Source: Acholoe squamosa (Eukaryota > Annelida > Polychaeta > Phyllodocida > Polynoidae). Taken from it: 64,000 nucleotides of DNA. The DNA lies in contig OX439046.1 of NCBI GenBank assembly GCA_949317995.1, positions 37,112,002 through 37,176,001 of the forward strand, given 5' to 3'. The notes below the pieces were generated by a model that saw nothing but the letters and a program-made list of their open reading frames with translations, searched no databases and was not told the origin of the DNA. Below are positions 25,326-35,234 of this stretch, in pieces; the stretch's first letter is position 1; each line of letters opens with the position of its first letter. A program made the translations under genes and the position numbers.

Positions 25326-25667
25326 CAGGGCTCAACAAATCAGTTTGGAGAATGTGTGCCCATTGGGCACAAGGGCAAAAAAAAGTTGTGCCCAGCAGGC
25401 AAGCTCTCTGCCCGACACCTTTGCTTTCTCCACTCAAAATTACACATTTTGATGAATGGGACAGTAGTCTCAAGACAATAAAAATACACACAGATAACTT
25501 CTGCAGTGTAGAAGAATAGTGGAATAAGCATATGCCTCCAAGTCAATAAACAAAGGGTTGTTGTCTTTTGACAGGTGTGCCCATTGGGCACAACTTGAAA
25601 TTTATTTTGTGCCCAGAGAATTATTTTTGAGTCACGGGCATTGGGCACAGGGATTTGTCGAGCCCTG
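25326..25667. mobile_element. 342-bp hAT-like element in the satellite field
   Basis: Ends CAGGGCTCAACAAATC and GATTTGTCGAGCCCTG form a TIR with one mismatch. TGTACC occurs on both sides (25320-25325 and 25668-25673), compatible with a partly decayed 8-bp duplication. Inside, TGTGCCCATTGGGCACAA recurs near both ends in the same orientation. Non-coding. Confidence 0.8.
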
Positions 25668-25737
25668 TGTACCACATGGTTGCCAGTACCACGTGGCTGC
25701 CAGTACCATGTGGTTGGGCCAAAAAAAAAAGTTGTAT

Positions 25738-25974
25738 GTTTCAGGTAACATACTGAAAAAAATTAGGTAGGGTAGGTCGATTTTTTTTTGATTTTTTTTA
25801 ACTGCTTCAAAGACTTGCGATGAGTCACCATGACTCGTGAGCGAGTCACAGTGACTCAGGTATGATCAAATTGACTGAAAATTTGGCCAAAAACCTATAA
25901 TTTCTTCAAAAATGGAGGAAAAAAATGTTAAGTGTCTGCCCTGTTTTGTTGGGTAGGGTCGGGTTACCTGAAAC
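25738..25974. mobile_element. Small TIR element with palindromic TGACTC pairs
   Basis: GTTTCAGGTAAC at the left and GTTACCTGAAAC at the right are exact inverse copies. Next to them, GGTAGGGTAGGTCG and GGGTAGGGTCGGG lie in the same orientation. The centre (25815-25858) has GAGTCACCATGACTC and GAGTCACAGTGACTC. No target duplication was clear, so the limits are approximate. Confidence 0.55.
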
Positions 25975-26583
25975 AAGCAATTTATTTTTATTTTGCCTTG
26001 CCTGTACCATATGGCTCCCGCATATATACGTAGTGGCTTATATACAAGTCGGATGCTTACTGCAGCTTATAAGGAGGCTCCCAAAGTCAGGATGCAGCTT
26101 ATGTGAGACACTATGTATTTGACACTATAAAACAGTAAATCCTGACGATTTTCAAACACCTGCTTAATGGGACTTTAATAACTTGCATATAAAAAATACA
26201 ACACTTCAATACTACATTGTAGTTAAGAGTAACATATGTTTTACTGGAAAGGTGTGCCTGCTATCTATTCTAGGGAAGATTGGCAGTGAATTTTGAAATC
26301 ATAGCATAATATAGCATACTGTGGCTATATTATGGGGGGGCAAAGTGTGGTATTCCTCAAGGGCCCCAAAGCATTAGCAGCCTTTAAAGGGTTAAGAAAC
26401 AGGTACTAGTAACTGGGACTACTGAGCCGTGACCAATCTGTGCAGATGGCCCAGACCCAGCTGTGGGGCTATTATGGTTATGGCATTGTATAATGGAGGT
26501 ACCTGGGACTGCTGAGCCATGACCAAGCAGAAAGAGGGGGGGGGAGGTAGGGGCGTAGCTCAGGACCATGCAGGCAGGAAACC

Positions 26584-28168
26584 CCGGGGTGGGGGGCACT
26601 TGATATGTGGAAACCATGTCCATACACAAATGAGCAGGAAAGGGGGTACTTTTTGGACCCTAGAAGCGGACCCACCCGGACCCGTTGTAAGGGGTCCTTT
26701 TGGACAAAAAGGCGAACATTTTTAAAGGACTTTTCAATGGCAAAAGAAATTTTCAAATATTCCAATTAGAACCAAAGTTAGAGTTTCATATCAAAAGGAT
26801 ATTTTTTTTTCCTTAAAATCTCAACATTTTTTCAGGCAAATCCTAATAATATGGCCAGAAAAGGGGTACTTTTTCCAGGAAATTCTGATATTTTTGGTCG
26901 GGAAAGGGGTATCTATTTCCGAAAAATTTCAAAATATTGCCGGGAAAGGGGTACATTTTACTCTTAGAGGAGCACTACCTTGAATCTACTGGCATTGTTT
27001 CCATGCTCCCCTCCCCTTATCAACTTCCGTTACTATACACAAGATTGCATTGTCACCATGACACCAGTGCTGGTTCCTGGTGCCCCCAGGTGCTGGTGAG
27101 TGACACTCTCCAGGCATAGGACCTAACTCTCCAAGTTTTGTTTGGGGAATATTGAACTTTGTACAATATGGGTTAATCAAGGTTTTGACCTATAATGGTC
27201 TCATCAGGTGTCTACAGGGTTATATCAAGGCATGTAAGCATTGTTACCATTCTTCCTTAAGTGACCTTATCACATCGGGGATGTTCCAGTATGCAGGCAT
27301 ATTGGCACGAAAAAAGGAGACATGATTTATCAGACACAATAATTTTTATTGTTAGATAAAATCAGGTTGGTGGGGATACACTGTGATCCTGAAAGGGTTA
27401 TTAGAGGCTTGGGCTAATTGAAAATCAGTTCCAGATTGCCATAAGCCCTAAGTGATGCCTGAAAGGTACCCAGGGGCGGGTGGGCGGGTTCACCCGGTAT
27501 TCAAAATAATTTTTTTGGACGGAGCTTAGGGGTGAAGTACCATTTTTACAGTGTATCACTGACCTAAAAGTTTGGTGCATCAATTAGATTCAGACCATTA
27601 GGCACCTGGGTATGTAATTTTAGTATCCAGTTCCTCTCTAGTTTATTGCACAGTTTCTCTGCATAATCAGTGTGTAGATTCTTATTGATGAATTCCACAA
27701 TGTGGACTTGCACATCCTTCAGGCCTTGGTGTCCACCAGAGTTAAAGTGAGTTCCCATGTCGGTGTTCATCTTTTTGTCTCTGATGTTACCAATGTGGGG
27801 GTAGAACCTCTGCATTCGAGTTTGCTTGGTTTGTCCAACATACTGTTTGTTGCAGCATTTGCAACTAATACAGTAGATAACATTCATGCAGCGGCAGGTT
27901 ATATTGACCTTGGCTGGGTATGTCTGTTTTGTGACTCCAGATGATAAAAAATTTAAAAAAAGGGGTACATTTTATGTGAAAAATCCATTGAAGGGTGCTC
28001 AAATTGCAAGTTTGTCTTGCACTCTAAAAGCAGCAAAAGGGGTACTTTTCCAAGGTGATTCCCATCAAAAGGGGTATATTTTGGTTGAATTTGGTTGAAG
28101 GGGTACCAAGTCCAGGGCCATGTATGCACATGGTTACTATTGAACATATAAGGGAGTGGCCCCCCCGG
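26584..28168. mobile_element. 1.6-kb TIR element with 10-bp direct repeats
   Basis: GCAGGAAACC lies directly outside each end (26574-26583 and 28169-28178). The element begins CCGGGGTGGGGGGCACTTG and ends with an imperfect inverse (CCCTTATATG-type continuation shared by both arms, then AACCATGT and ATACA). The interior is full of AAAGGGGTAC motifs. A ~0.95-kb block with a Penelope-like endonuclease (about 26970-27945) separates the two GGGGTACATTTTA zones and is probably a later insertion. Confidence 0.75.
27564..27930 (-). pseudogene. Penelope-like element GIY-YIG endonuclease fragment
   Basis: The minus-strand frame encodes the C-terminal endonuclease typical of Penelope-like retroelements: MNVIYCISCKCCNKQYVGQT (GIY-YIG equivalent with the Cys pairs), then a HFNSGGHQGLKD segment and a C-terminal LERNWILKL...PNGLN motif. 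In these elements the domain follows a reverse transcriptase and nicks the target. No reverse transcriptase is seen upstream on this strand, so the copy is 5'-truncated, as is common. The following ~400 bases (27120-27560) are probably its 3' region. Confidence 0.85.
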
Positions 28169-28178
28169 GCAGGAAACC

Positions 28179-29911
28179 TCTGCTGGCAATCTAGGGCCAT
28201 ACAGAGAATCAATGTAGTTTTTGATTTAAACCCTCCTAAAAAAACACCTTTTACATAAATATTTTGAAAAAAAATGAAAACAGAATAGGAAGGACATCTA
28301 TGTCAAGCATTAGATGACCGATAGATTGGAGAGATAATTTACCTCTACATAGCTTTTTTCTGAGCAGAAGCGATCTTCCATTTCAAACCATTCTATCCAC
28401 CCCAACACCAATAAGGGTGTGCCTTCTCTATATATAGACATATCTATATATAGAACGGCACACCCTAATTATGGCGTATATATGGATTGTGTGCCTGAAG
28501 GGTCAGAATTTTATCTGTAGAAACAATACTAAAATGACCAAAATCTGATCCCAGATGCACCCTATAGCCTTGGCATGAACTCAGTACCTGGTAAGTGCCC
28601 TTTATGCCAGGTGTGCCTTATACACCAGGTATTATGGTTGTTAGTTTGTTAGTTGTAGGCCAATAGCCAGAGATGTAAGTTGGTTATTGAGAAAATCCCT
28701 GAAAAGCTATTATCGCAGGGTGGGGGGGGTGGGTGTTAAAGTCTATATATACATTGTGCATGTATACAATTAATGTCCTTCCCCACAATACATGTATATG
28801 GAACTATGAGTTTAGTATACCCCCCTCCCCACCAACCCCACCCCTAATCTTTTTCAACATATAATGCTTCAGAATCAAGGGTGGCTGAGGGTGAGTGTGG
28901 TGTTCAGACATTGAGTAGATGTATGGTGGTTGGGGTGTGAGTTTCACATGGCACTTCTGAAGGGGTTTCCCCAAATGGCTGTATGGAGGGCAACTGTAGA
29001 CTAGTCTTGAGCTGATTATTTTAGACCAATCAGAGAGCAGCATTCCCTTCACCTCCCCTAGTAGAGTATGTCACTGAGATCCTCTGTCCAGGCCTTCCCC
29101 TGCCCAGTTGACTCTCTCTGCTTACACCAAGGGGCCTCCCTGTTCCTCAGTGGAGTCCATGAACCCTTTCGGGGAGAAACGGTATGATCGGTAGTGTGTC
29201 CCTGGTTCCGGTGGTGAATATGCAAAAGTCTTTACAAGCGAAAATGGCGCCGCGTTAGCGCTTCTCCTCCAAAGACGTAACCAGTGGAGTCACTGGTTAA
29301 AGCAGCCAACACAGGCCTGGGTATGTGTATAGCAGGGGGTTATCATTAGGGCAAGAACACATATTTCTCTTCATTTTGAAGAACATGGATATTCACACTG
29401 ACTGTTATGAATATGAAAATAAAATCTGGCCCTAAAAACCTTACATATCCCTATTTTGACTTAATCTAAAGATTTTTGAAATCCCTATTTTCAGGGAATT
29501 CCCTGACAACTTAGATCTCTGAATAGCACAGGGAAATAAATGTGGCATTATAAACACATCCAACTGCTTGGTTGGTTGGTTTCTCATTCAAATGCTTTTA
29601 AATGACATACAGTCGAATATTACATGTCTCTAGTTACTAATTGCCGTCTTGGTAATCTAATCATTCTAATATGAAAGTCTGATACCCCTTACACAATAGG
29701 TTCCTCAAGTGAAAACACACATTAAGAGAATTGTATGCACTTGTATGATAGCGTCACAGTCTTTGTTGTTATTGGATAATATTGAAGCTTCTAAAACATG
29801 CCTTTTGTGCAGTAGGATACGATTGCACAATGCAGTGTAATGAAGGTGGGGGGCGGCATGGTCAATATTACCTTACTTAAATGTGAGGTGTTGAAGTGCA
29901 TTGTATGTAGT
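28179..29911. other. Unassigned non-coding DNA
   Basis: No gene seen. Near 28430-28452 TCTATATATAGA occurs twice in a short inverted arrangement inside GTGTGCC...GGCACAC. Near 29160-29275 a GGAGAAAC...CTTCTCC pair brackets a GC-rich stretch; this is too weak to call an element. Confidence 0.4.
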
Positions 29912-29912
29912 A

Positions 29913-30124
29913 CCGTAAAACCTCATGTATAAGGTGCACCCCACATACAATATGCGCCCCAGGTTGTAGGAGATGCTATAAAGCAAAGCTAGGACTTGAT
30001 TTTGAATATTTTCTATAGTATAATATTCTCAGCTATAAGGCGCAAGCTCAACTTTGGCATACCCTATAAGTGGAACTAGAGCAACTCTAATGCATGAGCC
30101 GCGCCTTGTGTGGTGGTATTACGG
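29913..30124. mobile_element. Divergent CCGTAATC-family element
   Basis: Starts CCGTAAAACCTCATGTATAA and ends GGTGGTATTACGG, with TA on both sides (29911-29912 and 30125-30126). The interior has TATAAGGTGCACC and CTATAAGGCGC motifs and the TTTTCTATAGTA core at the same relative place as in other copies. 212 bp. Confidence 0.75.
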
Positions 30125-30126
30125 TA

Positions 30127-31482
30127 GGTCATGTAGAAGTTACTGTGGCACACCTCCTTAGTACTTAATACTTTATGAAGTTGATGTGCTGTCCTATTAC
30201 TTCTGTGGTTTACTAGTACCTGGTAGTAGAGTAGTAACGGAGTGTAGTAATACCCGTTGTTTTTTTTTTCTATGATTGATTAAAAAGGATGACAACATTT
30301 TAAATTATTTGTTTTATAGGGTTCTGGATAATGTATGTAGTAGGAGATTTTTTTTCTCCTTCATGAAAAAGCAGTGATAGCTCTTTGGTGGTGAGATAAA
30401 TGGTACAAGGCCTCATCCGGGTGTTGGGAACTGGGCCATAGGTATCCGGGTTAGGGTAACACCTGGGTCTACAGTTTTCATTCACAGGCCTACTCATAGA
30501 GATTTCAACTGGAAACCATTAACAAGTCCGCGTTTATATAGTCTTGCATTTTCTTGCAAGTCTTTGAAGGTGATAAAATGTAGTGATAGATATTATTCTA
30601 AAATGGGTGCCAGATTAAAGAAACCAATCTCAGGGTAGTTACACAAGGATTTAGGTGACAGTAATAGGGCCCATTATCCTATTTTGGAACCAACTATATA
30701 CCCCTATCAACTAAGAGAATTGTATTTCACCATCTATAACTTTGAAGAATGCTATGGATGACTGATAAAGTGTAAATGCTCTTGATATCGATGGTAGGTC
30801 TAGCTAATACATGTATATTGTTCATATTTTAAAATCAACAAGTCATTCACTGTGATTACTGGCAAAATTAGGTATATTTCTGAATTCCTAACGTTATACT
30901 TAGTATAAGCCAATGCGCCGATAATAGAGGACATGTGCCGATAATAGGTGCCAAAATTGATGCTTTCTCCCTTTAAGATTGCAGCAGTGCAAAGCACGAG
31001 AATAGAAAAATACCATAAATGATCAATCTCCATGTTCAACCTTTCTTATGTTTCATGTGTGGGAAAGTAACCTACTCATTGTGGTCAAATTGGATATAGA
31101 CCTCGGCTCGGGCCTAACCATAGCACAAACTTGCGGCTGCTGGCATGTCAAAATTTAGGCCTGTTTGGCCTACGAGTACACTGTATCATAGGCCTGGTTT
31201 CTCCATACAGCAACAAGTCAGAATGCCTACCTGGTCCTTTTACATTTTACACTCTCCAAACTCAGGAATGGCAACATGAACTCCTGTAATGCTAACCCTA
31301 ATATACATCCTGAAACAATCCTCTATTTCCCTCCATAGTCCTGTAATGAATATTTAGCATGAATACTTGAATTTCAGGCAGGTTTCCTGAGCAAGTGTTC
31401 AGAATTGCATTTTCAAAGTCTCCACCACAGGATCTGGAAGTAGAACTCATATCACAACATACCTCCTTTGTACCTTGTTTGC
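30127..31482. other. Unassigned non-coding DNA
   Basis: No domain or paired ends found. The direct pair GTGCCGATAATAG (near 30936) and GCGCCGATAATAG (near 30914) is a minor tandem doublet. Confidence 0.45.
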
Positions 31483-32013
31483 ATATGGGTCATTCCACAG
31501 TATTTCAACAAGTGGTCCCCACATGACCCCCTCAGATCTGCCTTAATTTGCCTTCTATATTGAGATGTATATAGGTTATATACCAGGTATGGGAGTTGGA
31601 GGCTACAATTTTGCATGTGGTCATAACATATATACCGTAATCTCCCGCGTATAAGACGCAGTGCGCATATAAGACGCACCTAGAGTTTTGGAAAATTCTC
31701 AAAAAAATGAAAAATTAATAACTTTGGTTCTACTGAATGAATTTTCAAAATTCAAAAACCTATGTGTAGCTTGAGCCCCCCGGACCCCCCTGGGCCCCCT
31801 TATATCTTATCATGACTAAGGGGGCATGTAACATATCAAAAGAAATCTCTTGATGTCCCCCTTGTGGATCCAATGAGAACTAAAACCCCACGTATAAGAC
31901 GCGGCTTATACGCGGGAGATTACGGTACATCTCAATATAAGAGGCAAATTATCCAGATCTGAGGGGGTCATGTGGGGAAAGTTCTTAGAATCTTATAATG
32001 GAATGACCCATAT
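31483..32013. mobile_element. Foldback element with a CCGTAATC element in its centre
   Basis: The left arm (about 31483-31572) starts ATATGGGTCATTCCA and contains CCCCACATGACCCCCTCAGA. The right arm (about 31926-32013) is its inverse, with TCTGAGGGGGTCATGTGGGG and TGGAATGACCCATAT. The arms are about 90 bp. Between them sits a CCGTAATC-family copy, so the original spacer was only about 60-70 bp. Target duplication unclear. Confidence 0.8.
31635..31925. mobile_element. CCGTAATC-family element, 291-bp form
   Basis: Complete ends CCGTAATCTCCCGCG and CGCGGGAGATTACGG, TA flanks at 31633-31634 and 31926-31927. Only the outer ~60 bp carry TATAAGACGC motifs. The middle, with GAGCCCCCCGGACCCCCC, differs from other copies, so this is a distinct subfamily sharing ends only. 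Confidence 0.9.
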
Positions 32014-32049
32014 ATCAGTTATGCAACACCTCACAAGATGGCATTATAT

Positions 32050-33062
32050 AAGATGGCGTATAAGGCGCGTCTTATACACCAAAAAAAATTATGCTGAGTC
32101 TTATATGTGGGAGGGACATTGCCTTGAGTTTGGGGTGCGCCTTATGGGGGGGGGTATTTTTACTATAGAACAGTACTAAAGTAACAAAAATCTGCCCTTA
32201 GAGGTGTGCCTTATACGTGAAACAGACCTCCCTGAGTTGGGGGTGCGCCTTATACAGGGATGAAAGTCAACGATGACAAAAAACCTTGAAAAAGGAAACA
32301 ACTTTAAATGCACTGTATATGCCCTCCAGTGTGTTACAGGGTTTTGTGGTTGGGGGGGGGGGAGGAGGCAGTAGGTGTTGTATAAGGGTGTAGTTTCTCC
32401 TCAAATAACAGGAAAAGCTGTTTTTCAAGATGTTGTTCGGATACTATACCCAAAATGTGCACATTATGGCCCTTTTGCAGAGTATGTCCTAGGTTCCCTT
32501 AAGAATGTTACTGTATAGCTGTTTTCCAAGGTCTTGTTCGGATAGCATAACCAAAATATGCACCACCTGATCTACTGGTAGTGGTGCCTTTGCGCAACAC
32601 GACCTAGGGACCAATTACAATGTTATGTATAGAGATAGGTCAAAGGGTGCAGGGAATAAATGACCAATATAGTTACATGATGAAATCATAACGCGCAGAA
32701 AAGGGGTATACTATCCGACACTCTTCTAGCATAGGAACTATAGCTTGCTGCTAAGACTACACTGAAGAGTGGAACAAACACCAATAAAGAGGGGAAAGTT
32801 TTCAAGGAAAAACTTGAGAATCCTTGAAAACCTTGAACTAAAAACTGGCATGCTGCCACTGTATGAAGTGTTGTGGGACCTGACTGTGTGCATGTATGCA
32901 ACCTCTGGAGGTAAATTGTGACTCTTTCATCCTGTTTTCAGAGGATTTTCAAGAAAACTTATTTTTCTTAAGTGAGTGAAAAAACCTTGAAATCAAGGAA
33001 AACCTTGAACTCTTTCATCCCTGCTTATAGGCGAGGTGCGCCTTATACGCGAGAGAATACGG
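32050..33062. mobile_element. CCGTAATC-family element split by a hAT-like insertion
   Basis: TATAAGGCGCGTCTTATAC near 32060 and the right end CGCGAGAGAATACGG (33048-33062, then TA) bracket family motifs on both sides of an inserted element (32255-33023). It includes the TACTATAGAACAGTACT core near 32160. The left end is degraded and its exact position uncertain. Confidence 0.7.
32255..33023. mobile_element. 769-bp hAT-like element, nested
   Basis: Ends CAGGGATGAAAGT and ACTCTTTCATCCCTG are inverse with one slip. CTTATA flanks both sides (32249-32254 and 33024-33029). Two related ~100-bp blocks lie inside in direct orientation (about 32412-32500 and 32518-32610; both contain TTGTTCGGATA and CAAAATRTGCAC). 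Another feature is repeated CCTTGAAAACCTTGAA. No transposase. Confidence 0.8.
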
Positions 33063-33250
33063 TATACTCAGTTTGGCCACCTGTTGGCTGCATAGGGAAT
33101 CTAAACAACAATGGCAGAGGGTTCAAAAGTCAGAGAGGTGATAGATTCAACTCAGATTTAATATGACCAGCCAGTAATTCCAGGTAGTACCAGTTACTTA
33201 TCTGATGATACCAAGACCTAACTTTTTACCTGGGGATCCCATCAGTGTAA

Positions 33251-33424
33251 AGGGCACCGCAAACGGCCTGTCTCGATCAGCTGACTGAGACATCTGATCG
33301 GATCAGAGCATATCAAACATGTTTGATCCGTCCTGACTCGATCAGATGGACGTCCTTGCACACAGAGCTCCTACTTGACTACCGATCCAGTCAGATGACT
33401 CAATCAGTCCCTTTGCGGTGCCCT
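33251..33424. mobile_element. 174-bp MITE with TAA duplication
   Basis: Perfect inverted ends AGGGCACCGCAAA and TTTGCGGTGCCCT, with TAA on both sides (33248-33250 and 33425-33427). A TWA 3-bp duplication is typical of PIF/Harbinger elements, so this is the best guess. The interior repeats GATCAG/CTGATC-type words. Confidence 0.85.
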
Positions 33425-33659
33425 TAAAGAGGGAAATTGGAAAGGGGGCCAGCCACACTTTACAGACTCAACTCTCAAACAATGACCGAGACCAGAACCC
33501 AAAAAAGCTATTGTTCGTAATAGAACTACCCGGTAGTCAAAATTGTGTCTGCATGTATGTATAACATTGTAAATAATGACATTGGCATGATATCTTTGCA
33601 TTTGATTGTCATACGGCCATGATATTTCAAATGTCTGCCTAGAAAACTGGACCCCAAAG

Positions 33660-34175
33660 TTAGGAAGTGATCATTTTTTAACAACAGGGTTGGGGGGGAG
33701 GGGGCTGGTGGGTTTGCGCCCAGATGCCCAAAAATAATTTTGCCCACCCCCCTCTCAAGTGTCAAAGCTTTTTGACCCCCCTTCACAGAGGGGCGAAAAT
33801 TGTGTGCAAACATGCCATTTTAATCTATGGCAACGACACAGCTTTTTTGCTGAAATTATTTTGACCCCCCTGATCAAGGCCAAGGGGTCGAAAACACGGG
33901 GTTGGGGGAGGTCTAGGGGGCTGATGGATTTGCACTCAGATGCATGAAAAAAAAAGTTCTGCCCCCCCTCTCGTGGGTCAGAATTTAATTTGACCCCCCA
34001 AAGGATCGAAAATTGTCTGCGGGCTTTATCACTGAAAGCAGGTTAAATTTTTTTTACCCCCCCCCAAGAGGGACCAAATTGTTTTTAGCCCCCCCTCACG
34101 AGGGGTCTGAAATTTTTACGCCACCCCCCTCAAACCCACCACCCCCCCCCCTGATAAATAATGACCACTCCCTAA
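33660..34175. mobile_element. G/C-run-rich TIR element
   Basis: TTAGGAAGTGATCATT at the left and the inverse of TTTAGGGAGTGGTCATT at the right pair up over 16-17 bases with two or three mismatches. Between them are strand-asymmetric G-runs then C-runs around repeated TTTGACCCCCC phrases. Non-coding. The left end is more diverged than the right. No target duplication confirmed. Confidence 0.7.
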
Positions 34176-34179
34176 ACGA

Positions 34180-34606
34180 TGGACCATAAGTCGTGATTCT
34201 CAAGGAGACAGCGTAGTGCAAGCTCGCGAGCGTCACTATCAGATCAAATAGCCTCAATGAAATTTTTATATAATGATATTTTCGGCAAAAGTAGTTCTAC
34301 GGCGTAGGGACAGTATCATTAGGGTTGTTGTTTTATCAAATTCTATAAGAGCTTGGAGTATGTAATCATGGTTTGTACAGCCTTACTTATCTGGTTCGAG
34401 ATTAATGCTAGACCACGTGACCACGATGGGCGGTACCACGTGACTACGCGGACTCTTTGATGTCGCACGCTAGCCACCATGGACATGGTCCATGGCTGTC
34501 TCAGACTCAGTGTCTGCTCAGACTGAATGAGAGCTAATGAGCATTCAGTCACTCAGTGCCCGGCCTGTGTCGGGCTGCTGTGACTAGTGTGACTGAGTCA
34601 GTACCC
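34180..34606. other. Unassigned non-coding DNA
   Basis: Nothing recognised except short GGTACCACGTGACTACG-type words near 34410-34450, where ACCACGTGACCACG and ACCACGTGACTACG repeat and each contain the E-box CACGTG. Confidence 0.4.
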
Positions 34607-34614
34607 GGGACTGC

Positions 34615-34682
34615 TAGCTTAGAAATCTAAACTCTCATCTATGTACGGCGGTACAGAGATGAGAGTTTAGATTTCTAAGCTA
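34615..34682. mobile_element. 68-bp hairpin mini-transposon, copy 1
   Basis: TAGCTTAGAAATCTAAACTC opens a 26-bp arm whose exact inverse closes the unit, around a 16-nt loop with TACGGCGGTAC. Identical 8-bp repeats GGGACTGC (34607-34614 and 34683-34690) show it inserted as a mobile unit. The duplication size suggests hAT transposase. Confidence 0.88.
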
Positions 34683-34690
34683 GGGACTGC

Positions 34691-35094
34691 GGGAGTACGG
34701 TGGGACTAAGACTTGGACTAAGTGTCAGTGTAGACGTACATCATTGTGTACTGTATACCTCCCCGGTGTCAGTCAGTGGTCGACGGACAAAAATTATGCG
34801 CTTAGCTCTGATGAGAGGCCTATAAGACTCTAAGGTCGGCTAGGTAATATGTCATCACGTACCTTATCATGTGTGTCTATGAGTGTCTTCCGGTCGTACC
34901 CACCAATTTGGTAAACATCTCATTCCCGAGCTTCAGTTTTCCTCCTGGAGCTGATTTGGATTTGGTAGCAGCATGGCTACCGGAAATTACGTCGGTTGCC
35001 ATGTACGACAAGTGGTAGCGTTTCGCGCGCTAAGTCTGAGCGTCTGAGCCACTCTGACCGGATAACATTCACGCTCTCGCAGGCCACTGTTCTG
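34691..35094. other. Unassigned non-coding DNA
   Basis: Nothing recognised between the two hairpin elements. Confidence 0.45.
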
Positions 35095-35102
35095 CAGGCC
35101 CC

Positions 35103-35178
35103 TTATACCCTTATAGCTTAGAAATCTAATCTCTCGTCTCACGGCGGTACAGAGATGAGAGTTTAGATTTCTAAGCTA
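35103..35178. mobile_element. 76-bp hairpin mini-transposon, copy 2
   Basis: The same hairpin as at 34615 with a few changes in the left arm (AATCTCTCGTCTC) and 11-12 extra bases at its left edge. CAGGCCCC flanks it at 35095-35102 and 35179-35186. The right arm is identical to that of copy 1. Confidence 0.85.
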
Positions 35179-35234
35179 CAGGCCCCTCGGCCTTTATAGT
35201 TTCGTGACTCTGAATTGTAAAGGGCTATATATTC

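Larger units (their letters stand above)
24440..25715. repeat. Degenerate satellite-like field of ATGGCTGCC motifs
   Basis: Irregular units of roughly 16-35 bp built on ATGGCTGCCAGTACCA / ATGTGGCTGCCTGTAC and AAGATGCCTGCCA occur at 24440-24623, 25103-25325 and 25668-25715. They are separated by two inserted transposons. Translations rich in H/M/A/L come from this repeat. Confidence 0.75.

Noticed and set aside
25131-25675. Overlapping frames of about 70-116 codons on both strands
   Set aside because: They follow the ATGGCTGCC satellite words and the hAT-like insertion, not a protein family.
33660-34175. G-quadruplex regulatory region
   Set aside because: The G- and C-runs are ordinary parts of a TIR element with matched ends; nothing indicates a promoter.
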